A DNA stretch of 64,000 nt. It comes from Paenibacillus sp. LHD-117. GTDB lineage: Bacteria; Bacillota; Bacilli; Paenibacillales; Paenibacillaceae. A model generated the notes under the pieces. It had not been told where the DNA came from. It saw nothing but the letters and a program-made list of their open reading frames with translations, and did not search any database. The stretch is from the NCBI RefSeq assembly GCF_030929555.1, contig NZ_JAVFVT010000022.1, positions 1 to 64,000 on the forward strand, read 5' to 3'. Below, piece by piece: positions 54,670-63,448 of the stretch (position 1 is the stretch's first letter; the number at the start of each line of letters is the position of its first letter). The position numbers and the translations under genes were made by a program.

Positions 54670-55983
54670 CTAACCTGCCATAATGGATTCCTTTGCATAT
54701 TTGATGGCCGATTTCTTGGCGTCCATGACGCTGTAGACGATCGGGATGAGCCCGATTTTTCCGATAATCATGAGGATGGAAAGCCAGATTTGCGAGAACG
54801 CCGTCAGCCCCGGCGTAATTCCGACGGAAAAGCCGGTACTCGTCATCGCCGACATCACTTCGAAGGCGACCGCTTCGGGCGGATGCCGTTCGATGCTTAC
54901 CAACAGAATCGTCGAGAACAAATAGAGCGACGCAAATACGAAAAACATCAAGTAAGCCTTCATGACATCTTCATCATATAGCGATTTCTTCATGATGACG
55001 ATGTCGGCTTTTCCCTGGAACGCGCTCTTCGCTTTCGCCGCCAATACGGCTAGCGTCGTCATCCGTATTCCTCCGGCGCAGCTGCTTGCCGATCCGCCGA
55101 TAAACATCAATACCATAATTAGCATGAGACTGCCTGGGTTCAATAAAGCCAAATCCACGCTGGAGTAGCCGGAGTTCCGGGAGCCGGCAGACAGGAACAA
55201 CCCGTTGCTCAGCTTATCCTCGACAGACAAGGGAGAGAATACCCCGTTCCATTCTATGAGCAGCAGCAAAAGCGTTCCGCCAAGCAGCAATAGGCCATGT
55301 ATGCGGAGATTAACCTTCGTGAACAGACTTTTTTTATGCTTGCGGAACGCGATCAATTCCCAGATTGTCGGAAAACCTAGCCCGCCGATCGTAATCAATG
55401 CGACCGTCGTCAATAGAAATAACGGATTGCCGGTGAACGGGTAGACGTTGCCGCCGAATAAATCTAGGCTGGCGTGGGTGAAGCTGGATATGGAGTGAAA
55501 TGCGCTTTTCATCAGTGCTTGCGGCATCGAGCCGGTATGCTCAATGACCGCCGGGAACACGAGCAGCATTCCGATCAGTTCGACGGCTAGCGAGAACGAG
55601 ACGATAAAAAAGATCATGTTCTTGATATTGCGTTGGTTTTGACCGAATCCCATTAACGTAATCTGGGGCAGCGACATTTCCTTCTGAATGATAAGGATGA
55701 GCCCGCCGATCACTACCATGATACCGATTCCGCCGATTTGCATCTCGAGCATGAGGCAAAATTCCGAAAAAGGATTTAAGTAATCCGTTAACGTAATCGT
55801 AGTCAAGCCGGTTCCGCTAAGCGCGCTGGACGACAAAAACCATGCATCCAGGAAACTCATCTGCCGCTTATTCGCAAAAGGAAGCCAATAAATAATAGAA
55901 AAGAAGAAATTCAACAGTAAGTATAGCAAGGCGATCTTTCGAAACGGCAAACGCCGAAAAGTGAATCTTGCCAAAACAAGCAC
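54670..55983 (-). CDS. Ktr potassium uptake system, membrane subunit (TrkH/KtrB family)
   Basis: The 437-residue protein has the four M1-P-M2 repeats of KtrB/KtrD, with filter-like segments such as ALSGTGLTT (residues about 55-63), FHSISSFTHASL (about 165), SAGSRNSGYSSVD (about 270) and AMTSTGFSVGIT (about 385). It forms the K+/Na+ conducting pore on which the RCK ring sits. The start is GTG 55983 with AGAGGAAG before it. It is first in a two-gene operon. No c-di-AMP riboswitch was recognised in the short upstream region. Confidence 0.92.
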   Translation of the reverse strand: MLVLARFTFRRLPFRKIALLYLLLNFFFSIIYWLPFANKRQMSFLDAWFLSSSALSGTGLTTITLTDYLNPFSEFCLMLEMQIGGIGIMVVIGGLILIIQKEMSLPQITLMGFGQNQRNIKNMIFFIVSFSLAVELIGMLLVFPAVIEHTGSMPQALMKSAFHSISSFTHASLDLFGGNVYPFTGNPLFLLTTVALITIGGLGFPTIWELIAFRKHKKSLFTKVNLRIHGLLLLGGTLLLLLIEWNGVFSPLSVEDKLSNGLFLSAGSRNSGYSSVDLALLNPGSLMLIMVLMFIGGSASSCAGGIRMTTLAVLAAKAKSAFQGKADIVIMKKSLYDEDVMKAYLMFFVFASLYLFSTILLVSIERHPPEAVAFEVMSAMTSTGFSVGITPGLTAFSQIWLSILMIIGKIGLIPIVYSVMDAKKSAIKYAKESIMAG

Positions 55984-56114
55984 CGACTTCCTCTAAACGA
56001 CTAGTTTCCGTAGGGTGGATTACCAGTATTCAGCATGTGAATCCGGCTTTAGATTTATACTAACATACCTACTTCTTTTCACGTTAATTTGCGAGCCTAT
56101 GGTGAATTGTTATT

Positions 56115-56929
56115 TCATTGGTCTGATGTATAAGGTCCCGTTTCTTCACCATGAACCACAGGAATCATCCATTGGTAATGCAGCTTGTCGTTAAGCTGAT
56201 AATGCTCCATATTCGGTCCAGCTGGCTCGAATCCGAACGATTGCAAAACGAGCATTAAACTAAAACAAGCGTAAGAATCGGTAGACAAGCAATCAAGTGT
56301 AACGAACAGTGTGGGCTGAAAGACTTCAAGCTCAACTTCAAGCTCCGTTTCATGCTTCCAATCGTCCGGTAAGGCTGACTTCAAAGGCAAGCGAAAACCG
56401 ACTTTGCCGAGCATCTCATCTCCGATCATTCGTTCCTGACGTACATAAGCCTCTTTCGCATGCAAAAGCCCTCGCTTTTCTAAGTAAGCCGCACTCTCAT
56501 CCATGGCCTGTGCAAACGGATGAAGCTGACGCTTGACACGATGTCGAAACCAAAGCATCCTCGTGGACTGAGACCATCTAACCAACCGGATATGCTCATC
56601 AACGGAATCTACACCATCCAGGTACTGTTTGGCTACATTCAGCGCCAACAGCTTCGCGTCGACGTCCTGACGCCATTTACGCAGCCATCCTGCCTGCCCG
56701 TCAGCATCCGCAGCAAGATAATGACGGATCTCGGTAAGGCCAATTCCCACTTGGCGCAGCGTATGAATCTTCAAGGCGCTCGGAATCTGATCCTCCCGAT
56801 AGTATCGATACCCGTTATCCGCCCGATGAAACTCGGCTGCAGCAGCCCTTCTTTTTCGTAATAACGAAGCGTGCTGGCAGGAAGACCCGTCCGCTCGGAA
56901 AAGCCTTGGATAGTCATGTTGGTTTTCAA
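56115..56929 (-). pseudogene. MerR family regulator gene with a frameshift near 56828
   Basis: From TTG 56929 (GGAGG five bases upstream) the frame gives a proper MerR helix-turn-helix (MTIQGFSERTGLPASTLRYY, EKEGLLQPSF) and then derails. The other frame picks up as HRADNGYRYYREDQIPSALK and runs to 56115 with a helical linker and a 150-residue C-terminal domain. One missing base in the codon for Phe restores the normal MerR sequence (LLQPSFHRADNGYRYY). The intact protein would have about 271 residues. It follows the two-domain VOC gene by 25 bases and was probably its co-transcribed regulator. Confidence 0.8.
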
Positions 56930-56953
56930 CGGTTCCTCCTCCTACCACCCTCA

Positions 56954-57745
56954 TTAATAATAACTCCACACGTTTAATCGATTCCCGTCCGGATCATAGA
57001 AATGGAATCCTTTCCAACGCTCCCCTATAATTTCGGATACTTCAATTCCCTGCCCTTTGAGCCATTCATTCGTCTTATACAGATCCTCTTGCTTTTTAAT
57101 CCTAAAGTATAACCTGGCTCCGGGATTGGCCTTTTTTGATGATCGCTCGACGTTCACTTTTTCCAGCCAGACAAAGTCCCATGTTTCGCGCATCAACGCA
57201 AATCCTCGGTCTTGATAATTTTTCTTCGAACTTTCCCAACCGCATATCCGCGAATACCAATTAATTGAAGCTTCCAAATCGGTGACACCTAACCACAATG
57301 GCTTGGCAGCGTATTGAATGACGCGCGATTCAGGGAATTTACCTTCCAACTTCCTGTCTTCGCTTAACGTCAGGCGAACATTCCCGAATGCGATAATATC
57401 GGCAGACCGCGTTCCGTCCGGCATCTTTAACGGCGCGGTGCATTTGACGCCTTGATTATTGAAGTATTCTAATGTCTGATCAAGATTGGCCGTGCGAAAA
57501 CAAAACCTGCAATTTCCTTCGAAATAATCTTCGGACGTAAAGTGGCTTAATTCACTTTCAAACGATTTCAGGTTGGCTTGTCCCGACCCAGGCATTTTGA
57601 AGAAAGCCTTCCTGCCGACAGGACCATCACCCGTACCTAACAAATGCCAGCCCATTTTCTCGCCATACCATTCTACTGCCTCATCGAACTGATCCCATGG
57701 CACCATAATAAAACCACCGTCAAACTTAAAATTAGGTGTCTCCAT
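56954..57745 (-). CDS. Two-domain VOC (glyoxalase-like) family protein
   Basis: The 263-residue protein contains two VOC domains in tandem: residues about 5-125 (GGFIMVPWDQFDEAVEWY, FRTANLDQTLEYFNNQGVKC) and about 140-263 (AKPLWLGVTDLEASINWYSR, PDGNRLNVWSYY). Such fused domains form the complete ligand or metal site in one chain. The function, resistance binding protein or lyase/isomerase, is not predictable. ATG 57745 follows AAAAGTGGGGG. It is upstream of a frameshifted MerR gene in a likely two-gene operon. Confidence 0.83.
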   Translation of the reverse strand: METPNFKFDGGFIMVPWDQFDEAVEWYGEKMGWHLLGTGDGPVGRKAFFKMPGSGQANLKSFESELSHFTSEDYFEGNCRFCFRTANLDQTLEYFNNQGVKCTAPLKMPDGTRSADIIAFGNVRLTLSEDRKLEGKFPESRVIQYAAKPLWLGVTDLEASINWYSRICGWESSKKNYQDRGFALMRETWDFVWLEKVNVERSSKKANPGARLYFRIKKQEDLYKTNEWLKGQGIEVSEIIGERWKGFHFYDPDGNRLNVWSYY

Positions 57746-57974
57746 TTATGCAACCCCCACTTTTTGGAATAATCCCGGGTGAGATCATCATACACCTTGA
57801 AGTTACTTTAAGGTCAAGAGCTATTTTTGCGTTTGCCTCCATAAAAATGTCTAGGGCAGAGAAGTAGCTATCCCGTCCCGTTGTCTGTTTGTAAAGAGCA
57901 TTGAATACGAGCACACGCTAGGCCCGACCATCGCTGTAAGTATTTTCACGAACTGAGTATTGACTTCGAGCTAT

Positions 57975-58016
57975 AAAAAATACATCGCCTGGGCATTGAA
58001 TCCTCATGGCGATGTT
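57975..58016 (-). terminator. Repeated terminator hairpin, copy 3
   Basis: On the minus strand ACATCGCCATGAGG...CCCAGGCGATGT followed by ATTTTTTATAG, just past the stop of the amidotransferase-like gene. The flank TTGACTTCGAG (plus strand) is also shared with copy 4. Confidence 0.82.
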
Positions 58017-58023
58017 TCAGAGT

Positions 58024-58716
58024 TTACTTAGCGGCTTGGAGAAAAGCCTTGATCAACGGATGTACTATTTTATTCAAAGCAGATCGTTCAGGCTGAAATA
58101 ACGTGCCGACAAAGAAGGGATGCTGGCTATGCTCCATGATACGAGTTTCACCATTTTGATCGACTCCAACAATCCGCATCCCTGCTTGTTCCAATAGTGG
58201 TGCAAATTCAGGATTCAAACCATAATTACAAATACCGTATTGCTCCGCAATTTCACCCTTCCCATAAATTGCTGCAACCTTTGAATCTGGAGCGAGTTTG
58301 AAAGTTTGCGTTTTTTCACTCACGGAGCATGTAAGAGGAGCAACCAGCAACAAGGAAGCAGCAGGATTTTCCTCAGCGTGATCTGCTTCATGAAGTCCCA
58401 TCACGTTTCTGGCAAATTCAATGATCATGTGTTGAAATCCACCGCACGTTCCTATAAAGGGCACCTGATTTTCACGAGCAAATCGAATGCCGTTAAGAGC
58501 ACCTTGCATACTGGCATAAGGACTTGCAGGAACTGTCCAAATCGCTTGATACTTTGCCAACTTTTGTTCGAAATCGTGTTCCAACAAAGAAGTTGCAATC
58601 CATTCAAAATCGACCCGAAATCTGAGATCTTTCGCCGCTAACTCAATAGCCTGAGGAATTGCCACATGCGCTACGACCTGTCGATCATAATCACCGATTA
58701 ACGCAACACGAATCAT
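58024..58716 (-). CDS. CTP-synthase-glutaminase-like protein (class I amidotransferase fold)
   Basis: The 230-residue protein resembles the stand-alone glutaminase domain of CTP synthase (GATase class I). The nucleophile elbow is GTCGGFQH with Cys at residue about 91. The second catalytic block, normally FHPE, reads FQPE (about residues 207-210), so the usual catalytic His is replaced by Gln while Glu remains. Ordinary glutaminase activity is therefore doubtful, though this may be a feature of the subfamily. ATG 58716 has GAGAGGTGAG seven bases upstream; the longer in-frame start at 58899 lies inside a repeat region. Single gene. Confidence 0.82.
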   Translation of the reverse strand: MIRVALIGDYDRQVVAHVAIPQAIELAAKDLRFRVDFEWIATSLLEHDFEQKLAKYQAIWTVPASPYASMQGALNGIRFARENQVPFIGTCGGFQHMIIEFARNVMGLHEADHAEENPAASLLLVAPLTCSVSEKTQTFKLAPDSKVAAIYGKGEIAEQYGICNYGLNPEFAPLLEQAGMRIVGVDQNGETRIMEHSQHPFFVGTLFQPERSALNKIVHPLIKAFLQAAK

Positions 58717-58865
58717 TTGTTTCTCACCTCTCCATTTTAGGACAATATGAAGTACATATAAAAAGAGATAGTAATCCATATAATGGATATTGTCAACACT
58801 CTTTTTGTAGTTGACTTGATGTTGATTATGCATACTCAATTTTGTAGGACGTTGACTTCGAGAAA

Positions 58866-58910
58866 TAAAAAATACATCGTCAGGGTGTTCAGACCGCATG
58901 GCGATGTATT
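58866..58910 (-). terminator. Repeated terminator hairpin, copy 4
   Basis: On the minus strand TACATCGCCATGCGG...CCCTGACGATGT followed by ATTTTTTATTTC, after the sulfurtransferase stop. One arm carries a G:T change (GACGATG for GGCGATG) compared with the other copies. Confidence 0.8.
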
Positions 58911-58926
58911 TATTGAATAAGTACTG

Positions 58927-59787
58927 CTATACGCTTTTCGATTCTTCTTCATCCCCGGTTGCAATAAGATTGTCATCGTACGAAATCCAATCGCTCCAAC
59001 TCCCCGCATACAACCGCACCTTGGTGTAGCCGGCTTCCTGCAGTGCGATGACGTTGGGCGTTGCGGTCACGCCGGAGCCGCAATATACGATGAGCTCGCC
59101 GTCGCGGTTCAGGTCCGCGAAGCGATCCGCTTGCCCGCTCGCGTCCTTCCAAGCGCCGGACTCCACCAGGCCTTCCTTCCAGAAGCGGTTGATCGCGCCG
59201 GGGATGTGGCCGGCAACCTTGTCCAGCGGTTCGACCTCGCCGCGATAGCGCGGAGCTTCACGCGAATCGATCAACGTGACGCGTTCGTCTCCCAGCAACT
59301 CCTTCACTTCGTCCATCTCCACCAGCATCGTATGCTGAACGGTTGCCAGGAACTTCGACGGGATGAGCACCCTCTGCTCGGAAGTGACTGGGAAACCTGC
59401 GTTCGACCATGCCGTGAAACCCTCGTCCAAGACGAAGACGTTCTCGTGTCCCAAATATTTGAGCAGCCACCACAAGCGGGAAGCCATCGCCCCGCCCTGA
59501 TCGTCGTAAGCGACGACGCGCGATTCGTTGCCGATGCCGACGCGGCTCAAAGCGACCGTAAGGTCGAAAATATCCGGCAGCGGATGGCGTCCGCCATGCC
59601 CGTTCTCTTCGAGCGGCGCGGACAGATCCTTCTCCAAATCCAAATAGACGGCTCCCGGGATGTGCGACGCCTCGTACAATTCGCGGCCGGCATCCGGCTT
59701 GCCCATCAGGAACCGGCAGTCGACAATGACGACGTCCGGCTCGTACATGCGGGCCAGCAGCCATTTTAAAGAAACGATATTATTCAT
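58927..59787 (-). CDS. Sulfurtransferase (thiosulfate/3-mercaptopyruvate type), two rhodanese domains
   Basis: The 286-residue protein has two rhodanese domains: an inactive N-terminal one (residues about 5-135, VIVDCRFLMGKPDAGRELYE, GRHPLPD) and a catalytic C-terminal one (about 155-270) with the active-site loop YCGSGVTA, in which Cys accepts the sulfur. It moves sulfane sulfur from thiosulfate or 3-mercaptopyruvate to a thiol acceptor or cyanide. I chose ATG 59787 (MNNIVSLKWLL) with GGAAGGCGG upstream; earlier in-frame starts add non-conserved sequence. Single gene. Confidence 0.9.
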   Translation of the reverse strand: MNNIVSLKWLLARMYEPDVVIVDCRFLMGKPDAGRELYEASHIPGAVYLDLEKDLSAPLEENGHGGRHPLPDIFDLTVALSRVGIGNESRVVAYDDQGGAMASRLWWLLKYLGHENVFVLDEGFTAWSNAGFPVTSEQRVLIPSKFLATVQHTMLVEMDEVKELLGDERVTLIDSREAPRYRGEVEPLDKVAGHIPGAINRFWKEGLVESGAWKDASGQADRFADLNRDGELIVYCGSGVTATPNVIALQEAGYTKVRLYAGSWSDWISYDDNLIATGDEEESKSV

Positions 59788-60103
59788 TCCGAATTCCGCC
59801 TTCCTATTACGTTCATGCGTCCTATTATACCGGAAATCGGCCGCGCGCATAAGCAGGAAAACCGTCGTATAAAAATTTGAAGACCGGACTTCTTCCGCCC
59901 GGCCTTCTCTATTGTATTTATTGCAAAAGGATCTAGACCTCAATCTCTTCCCCATAAAAGGTAATCGGTTCGACGATCAAAGCTGCCGGAGTCCCAGGAG
60001 TTCCCAGCCGTCAAATTTCATCTTGAATTATAAAATATCCACTTCTAGAATGATGGCTTCAGAATACTTCCCATAATGCGGCCAAGCTAACCGAATCATT
60101 TAT
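59788..60103. other. Intergenic stretch with a possible gene remnant
   Basis: A hairpin GAAGGCCGGGCGG...CCGGTCTTC with a short T-rich tail lies at 59880-59912 (minus strand). Between about 59935 and 60103 the minus strand has two short coding-like pieces in different frames: MIRLAWPHYGKYSEAIILEV at 60040-60103 and then GTPGTPAALIVEPITFYGEE ending in a stop at 59937. They read like pieces of one decayed small protein. No RBS-supported gene remains. Confidence 0.4.
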
Positions 60104-61663
60104 CTATCGCCTCAGACTGTGCATGGACCATGCTTCTACATCCCACGTTTTTGTTACCCAATCCTCATAAAAATCAGGCTCATGAGAGACGAGAACGACT
60201 GTACCTTTGTAAGCATTTAGCGCTCGCTTCAATTCGGATTTGGCGACTACGTCCAAATGGTTCGTCGGCTCATCGAACAAAATCCAGTTGCTTTCTCGCA
60301 TCATCAGCTTGCAAAGACGAACCTTCGCCTGCTCTCCGCCACTAAGCTGGTTAAGAGAGCGTGTAATGTGCTCATTCTTTAGTCCGCAGCGGGCTAGCGC
60401 TGCCCGAACCTCATGCTGGTTCATAGAGGAGAACTCATCCCATACATCCTCTAGCGGGGTCATCGTTGGAGCCTTAGCTTCCTGCTCGAAGTAAGCAGGA
60501 GATAAATAATCGCCAAGATAAGTCTTGCCTTCCAGTGGAGAAATAACGCCAAGAATGGTCTTAAGGAGCGTTGATTTACCAACGCCGTTGCAACCTACGA
60601 TTGCAATCTTATCGCCTCGCTCAATGACCATATCCATCTTAGGAAGAAGCGGCTTATTGTAGCCGATGACCATTCCCACTGCTTCGAATACGGTCTTGCC
60701 ACTTGATCTGGACTCTTTAAAGTTAAAGGTCGGCTTTACCGCTTCCTCCGGCTTGTCGATGCGATCGATACGGTCGAGCTGCTTCTCGCGGCTCTTCGCG
60801 CGCCCGGAGGTTGAAGCTCGCGCCTTATTTTTTTGAATGAATTCCTCTTGCTTCTTAATATAATCCTTTTGTTTTTCGTAAGCGTCGATATGCTGTGCTT
60901 TGTTCAGTTCAGCCATCTCCAGAAACTTCTCATAATTGGCCGAATAACGCGTCAACTTCGTAAATTCAAGATGATAGATAACATCGACGACCTGATTCAT
61001 AAAGCCCGTTTCATGAGAAATAAGAATAAGCGCATGTGGATAATTTTTCAAATAATTAGTCAGCCAGTTAATATGCTCTTCATCTAAATAGTTCGTAGGC
61101 TCATCAAGCAATAAAACTCCCGGCTTCTCAAGCAACAGCTTGGCGAGCAGTACCTTCGTCCGCTGACCGCCGCTAAGCGCCGTGACGTCGCGGTCAAGCC
61201 CGATCGCATTCAGACCTAAACCATTGGACATCTCATCGACCTTCACGTCGATTAAATAGAAATCGCCGATTTCAAGCTCCTCTTGAATTTCTCCCATACG
61301 CACTAAAAGCTGCTCCAGCGTATCCAGATCGGCATCGCCCATTTGCGCGGTAATATCGTTTAGCTCTTCTTCAAGTACTAGTAAAGGCAAAAACGCATCC
61401 TTCAATACGTCCCGGATGGTCTTACCTGCTTCAAGCTTCGTATGTTGGTCCAAATAACCGTAACGAACGCGGGGCGTCCATTCCACCTTGCCTTCGTCCT
61501 TCAACAGCTTGCCTGTCAAAATATTCATAAGCGTAGATTTTCCTGTACCATTCGCACCAACCAGCCCGACATGCTCCCCCTCGAGCAAACGGAAAGACAC
61601 ATTCCTAAACAATACCCGATCGCCAAACGTATGCGATAATTGCTCGACAGTCAATAAACTCAT
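60104..61663 (-). CDS. ABC-F family ATPase
   Basis: The 519-residue protein has two ABC ATPase domains and no membrane part. Domain 1 has Walker A GANGTGKST and Walker B LLLDEPTNYLDEEH; domain 2 has GCNGVGKST and ILFDEPTNHLDV. The linker between them (KKQEEFIQKNKARASTSGRAKSREKQ) is the P-site interaction region of ABC-F proteins. It acts on the ribosome, either as a translation factor (YkpA/YbiT-like) or as an antibiotic-protection protein. The sequence style is nearest to the housekeeping type. ATG 61663 is preceded by a weak GGAGATAAAG. Single gene. Confidence 0.92.
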   Translation of the reverse strand: MSLLTVEQLSHTFGDRVLFRNVSFRLLEGEHVGLVGANGTGKSTLMNILTGKLLKDEGKVEWTPRVRYGYLDQHTKLEAGKTIRDVLKDAFLPLLVLEEELNDITAQMGDADLDTLEQLLVRMGEIQEELEIGDFYLIDVKVDEMSNGLGLNAIGLDRDVTALSGGQRTKVLLAKLLLEKPGVLLLDEPTNYLDEEHINWLTNYLKNYPHALILISHETGFMNQVVDVIYHLEFTKLTRYSANYEKFLEMAELNKAQHIDAYEKQKDYIKKQEEFIQKNKARASTSGRAKSREKQLDRIDRIDKPEEAVKPTFNFKESRSSGKTVFEAVGMVIGYNKPLLPKMDMVIERGDKIAIVGCNGVGKSTLLKTILGVISPLEGKTYLGDYLSPAYFEQEAKAPTMTPLEDVWDEFSSMNQHEVRAALARCGLKNEHITRSLNQLSGGEQAKVRLCKLMMRESNWILFDEPTNHLDVVAKSELKRALNAYKGTVVLVSHEPDFYEDWVTKTWDVEAWSMHSLRR

Positions 61664-62056
61664 TTTTCTTTATCTCCATTCATATTTGCGCATTAATTCA
61701 AACTTACTAATCTCTCAGATTTGCCCGTATCATTGTACCACAATAACGTTCGATCTATATTCTTCTTGATTCGGCGTTGATCAGCTTTTGTTGCTTGCAC
61801 ATGTTGATTCACCTTTTAGGCTCTATATTTTACATAAACACCAGTAAATTCAAAAAAAGACCAAAGTCACTCGCAAGAGGAGGGCTGACCGGTCTTCTTT
61901 GTATGTGTACAGAGGGCTGTACAATGTGTGAGGGAGAATACGAATGAGCGCTCTTCACAGAGCCATGTTGACTTTAGACGTTTGAGGTTGGTCAGTTCGG
62001 ACGAAACGCCAATCCGTTCTCCTGCAGCACCGCACTAAGTTTGGGCATCGAAGCCT
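61664..62056. other. Intergenic stretch between the ABC-F and molybdoenzyme genes
   Basis: No gene is supported. It holds the promoter region of the ABC-F gene and, at 61852-61900, a weak hairpin with a T run on the minus strand that can end the upstream oxidoreductase transcript. Several GTTGA(C/T) motifs occur, as in other spacers of the window. Confidence 0.5.
61852..61900 (-). terminator. Terminator after the molybdenum oxidoreductase gene
   Basis: On the minus strand AAGAAGACCGGTC...GACTTTGGTCTT followed by TTTTTT. The stem has mismatches and a long loop, so efficiency is uncertain. Confidence 0.45.
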
Positions 62057-63292
62057 CTACACCCAAGCTTCGTTCGCGTACCCCCGTTGCTCCCAGTAGC
62101 CGATATGCTCGCCTTCGATGAGCTCGATCCGGTTCAGCCATTTCACGGACTTGTAAGCGTACATCTTCGGCATGATGAGCCGCACCGGCCCGCCGAGATC
62201 GCTCGGGATCGGCTTGCCGTCGTGCATGACGGCGATCAACGCGTCGTCCTTCGCCAGCTGCTCCAGCGTAATGCCACTCGTATAAACCCCGTCCCCCGAA
62301 TAAAAGATCGCCGACTTCGCGCCGCCCTTCACGCCCGCCATCGCCAGCATCTCCTTCACGGGAATACCCTCCCAAGTGTTCTTGTACACCGACCACCCCG
62401 TCACGCAGTGGAAGTCGCTCACCTGCACAGAACGCTTCAGCTTCACGAACGTCTCCCAGTTCCATTCCATCTGCTTGTCCACGAGTCCGTCGATACGGAA
62501 CGACCAATTGTCGTTGTTGAAAGAAGGGATTGGCGTCACCGTATAGACGCGGAACTGCCCCTGAGCCCCGCCACCCATCGGCGGAGATGACGCGGGCAGC
62601 GGCTGCGGCTCGGGCAGCAGCCGGTTGGCGTTATTTTCGATGAGTTGATCGATGCTGCTCCCCCCGCCCGCGCTGCCGAACGATTGGCCGAGCCACTTCA
62701 GGAAGGACGGCCCGACCGTCACGGCGAGCCCTACGCCGATCGCTCCTCGAATGAAAGCACGGCGCGTGTACACGGGCTGCGGCGCCGCGGGATGCACGTC
62801 CGCAACATCCTTGGGCACCCGCACCGAGAGGCGGCTCGGGTCTTTCAGCCACTTCGCCCTCGCGATGGAATGGTAGATGATGTAGGGCAGTCCAATCCAA
62901 GTCAACACGTCGTGGACGATCAACGCCGCGTTCGAGACGCGGGGGCCGACCGCCTTGAACTGCCACAGCAGGACGCCCGACACGAACCAACCGAATAAGA
63001 AAGCTAGCACGACATAGACGTTGAACTTCTGCCATGGCTTTCCCCTCAGCTGTTTCCAGTGTTTGCCCGCCAGCGCAAGATAATAAGCGATCGGCAGGAT
63101 TGAAGCGATGCCGACGACAAAATGGAACCACTTCAGCCACACGCGCCCCTCTCCAAGCACACCTCTCCAGAAACCGCCAAGCAGAACCAATCCCGACAGA
63201 GCGAGCAAAACGACGATCCAGCCGTTCCAGGCATGGATGCCGACCAGCTTCTTGCCGTAGCCTTTGCGCAGACGTTGCAGCAGTTCATTCAT
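62057..63292 (-). CDS. Membrane-anchored molybdopterin-dependent oxidoreductase (sulfite-oxidase family)
   Basis: The 411-residue protein joins two parts. Residues 1-160 contain four membrane helices with His-rich positions (KKLVGIHAWNGWIVVLLALSG, WLKWFHFVVGIASILPIAYY, NAALIVHDVLTWIGLPYIIYH), a cytochrome b561-like region probably binding haem. A linker with a twin-arginine motif (YTRRAFIRGAIGVGL, about 185-199) precedes the molybdenum domain of about 200 residues, in which the Mo-ligand Cys is in DFHCVTGW. Relatives in this family are catalytic subunits like MsrP/YedY. The Tat-like sequence is internal, following helices, so it may serve as a further membrane segment. ATG 63292 has GGAGGAAGG upstream. 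Single gene. Confidence 0.87.
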   Translation of the reverse strand: MNELLQRLRKGYGKKLVGIHAWNGWIVVLLALSGLVLLGGFWRGVLGEGRVWLKWFHFVVGIASILPIAYYLALAGKHWKQLRGKPWQKFNVYVVLAFLFGWFVSGVLLWQFKAVGPRVSNAALIVHDVLTWIGLPYIIYHSIARAKWLKDPSRLSVRVPKDVADVHPAAPQPVYTRRAFIRGAIGVGLAVTVGPSFLKWLGQSFGSAGGGSSIDQLIENNANRLLPEPQPLPASSPPMGGGAQGQFRVYTVTPIPSFNNDNWSFRIDGLVDKQMEWNWETFVKLKRSVQVSDFHCVTGWSVYKNTWEGIPVKEMLAMAGVKGGAKSAIFYSGDGVYTSGITLEQLAKDDALIAVMHDGKPIPSDLGGPVRLIMPKMYAYKSVKWLNRIELIEGEHIGYWEQRGYANEAWV

Positions 63293-63396
63293 TCGACCTT
63301 CCTCCTCCCCGACGCCAATCGTCGCGCGTATCCGATTTACGTCTTTCTCTTATTATCTTTCATCCGTCTAAAATATTCCACACCGGCCGTCCGGCC

Positions 63397-63440
63397 CAAA
63401 AAAACAAACCTGCCTTCGGCTCGGCCGATAGCAGGTTTGC
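63397..63440 (-). terminator. Intrinsic terminator after the map gene
   Basis: On the minus strand GCAAACCTGC...GCAGGTTTG followed by TTTTTTTG, downstream of the stop at 63449. Confidence 0.85.
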
Positions 63441-63448
63441 AAACTTCA

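Noticed and set aside
59131..59769. Plus-strand 212-codon frame opposite the sulfurtransferase
   Set aside because: Shadow of a well-conserved rhodanese gene; no RBS.
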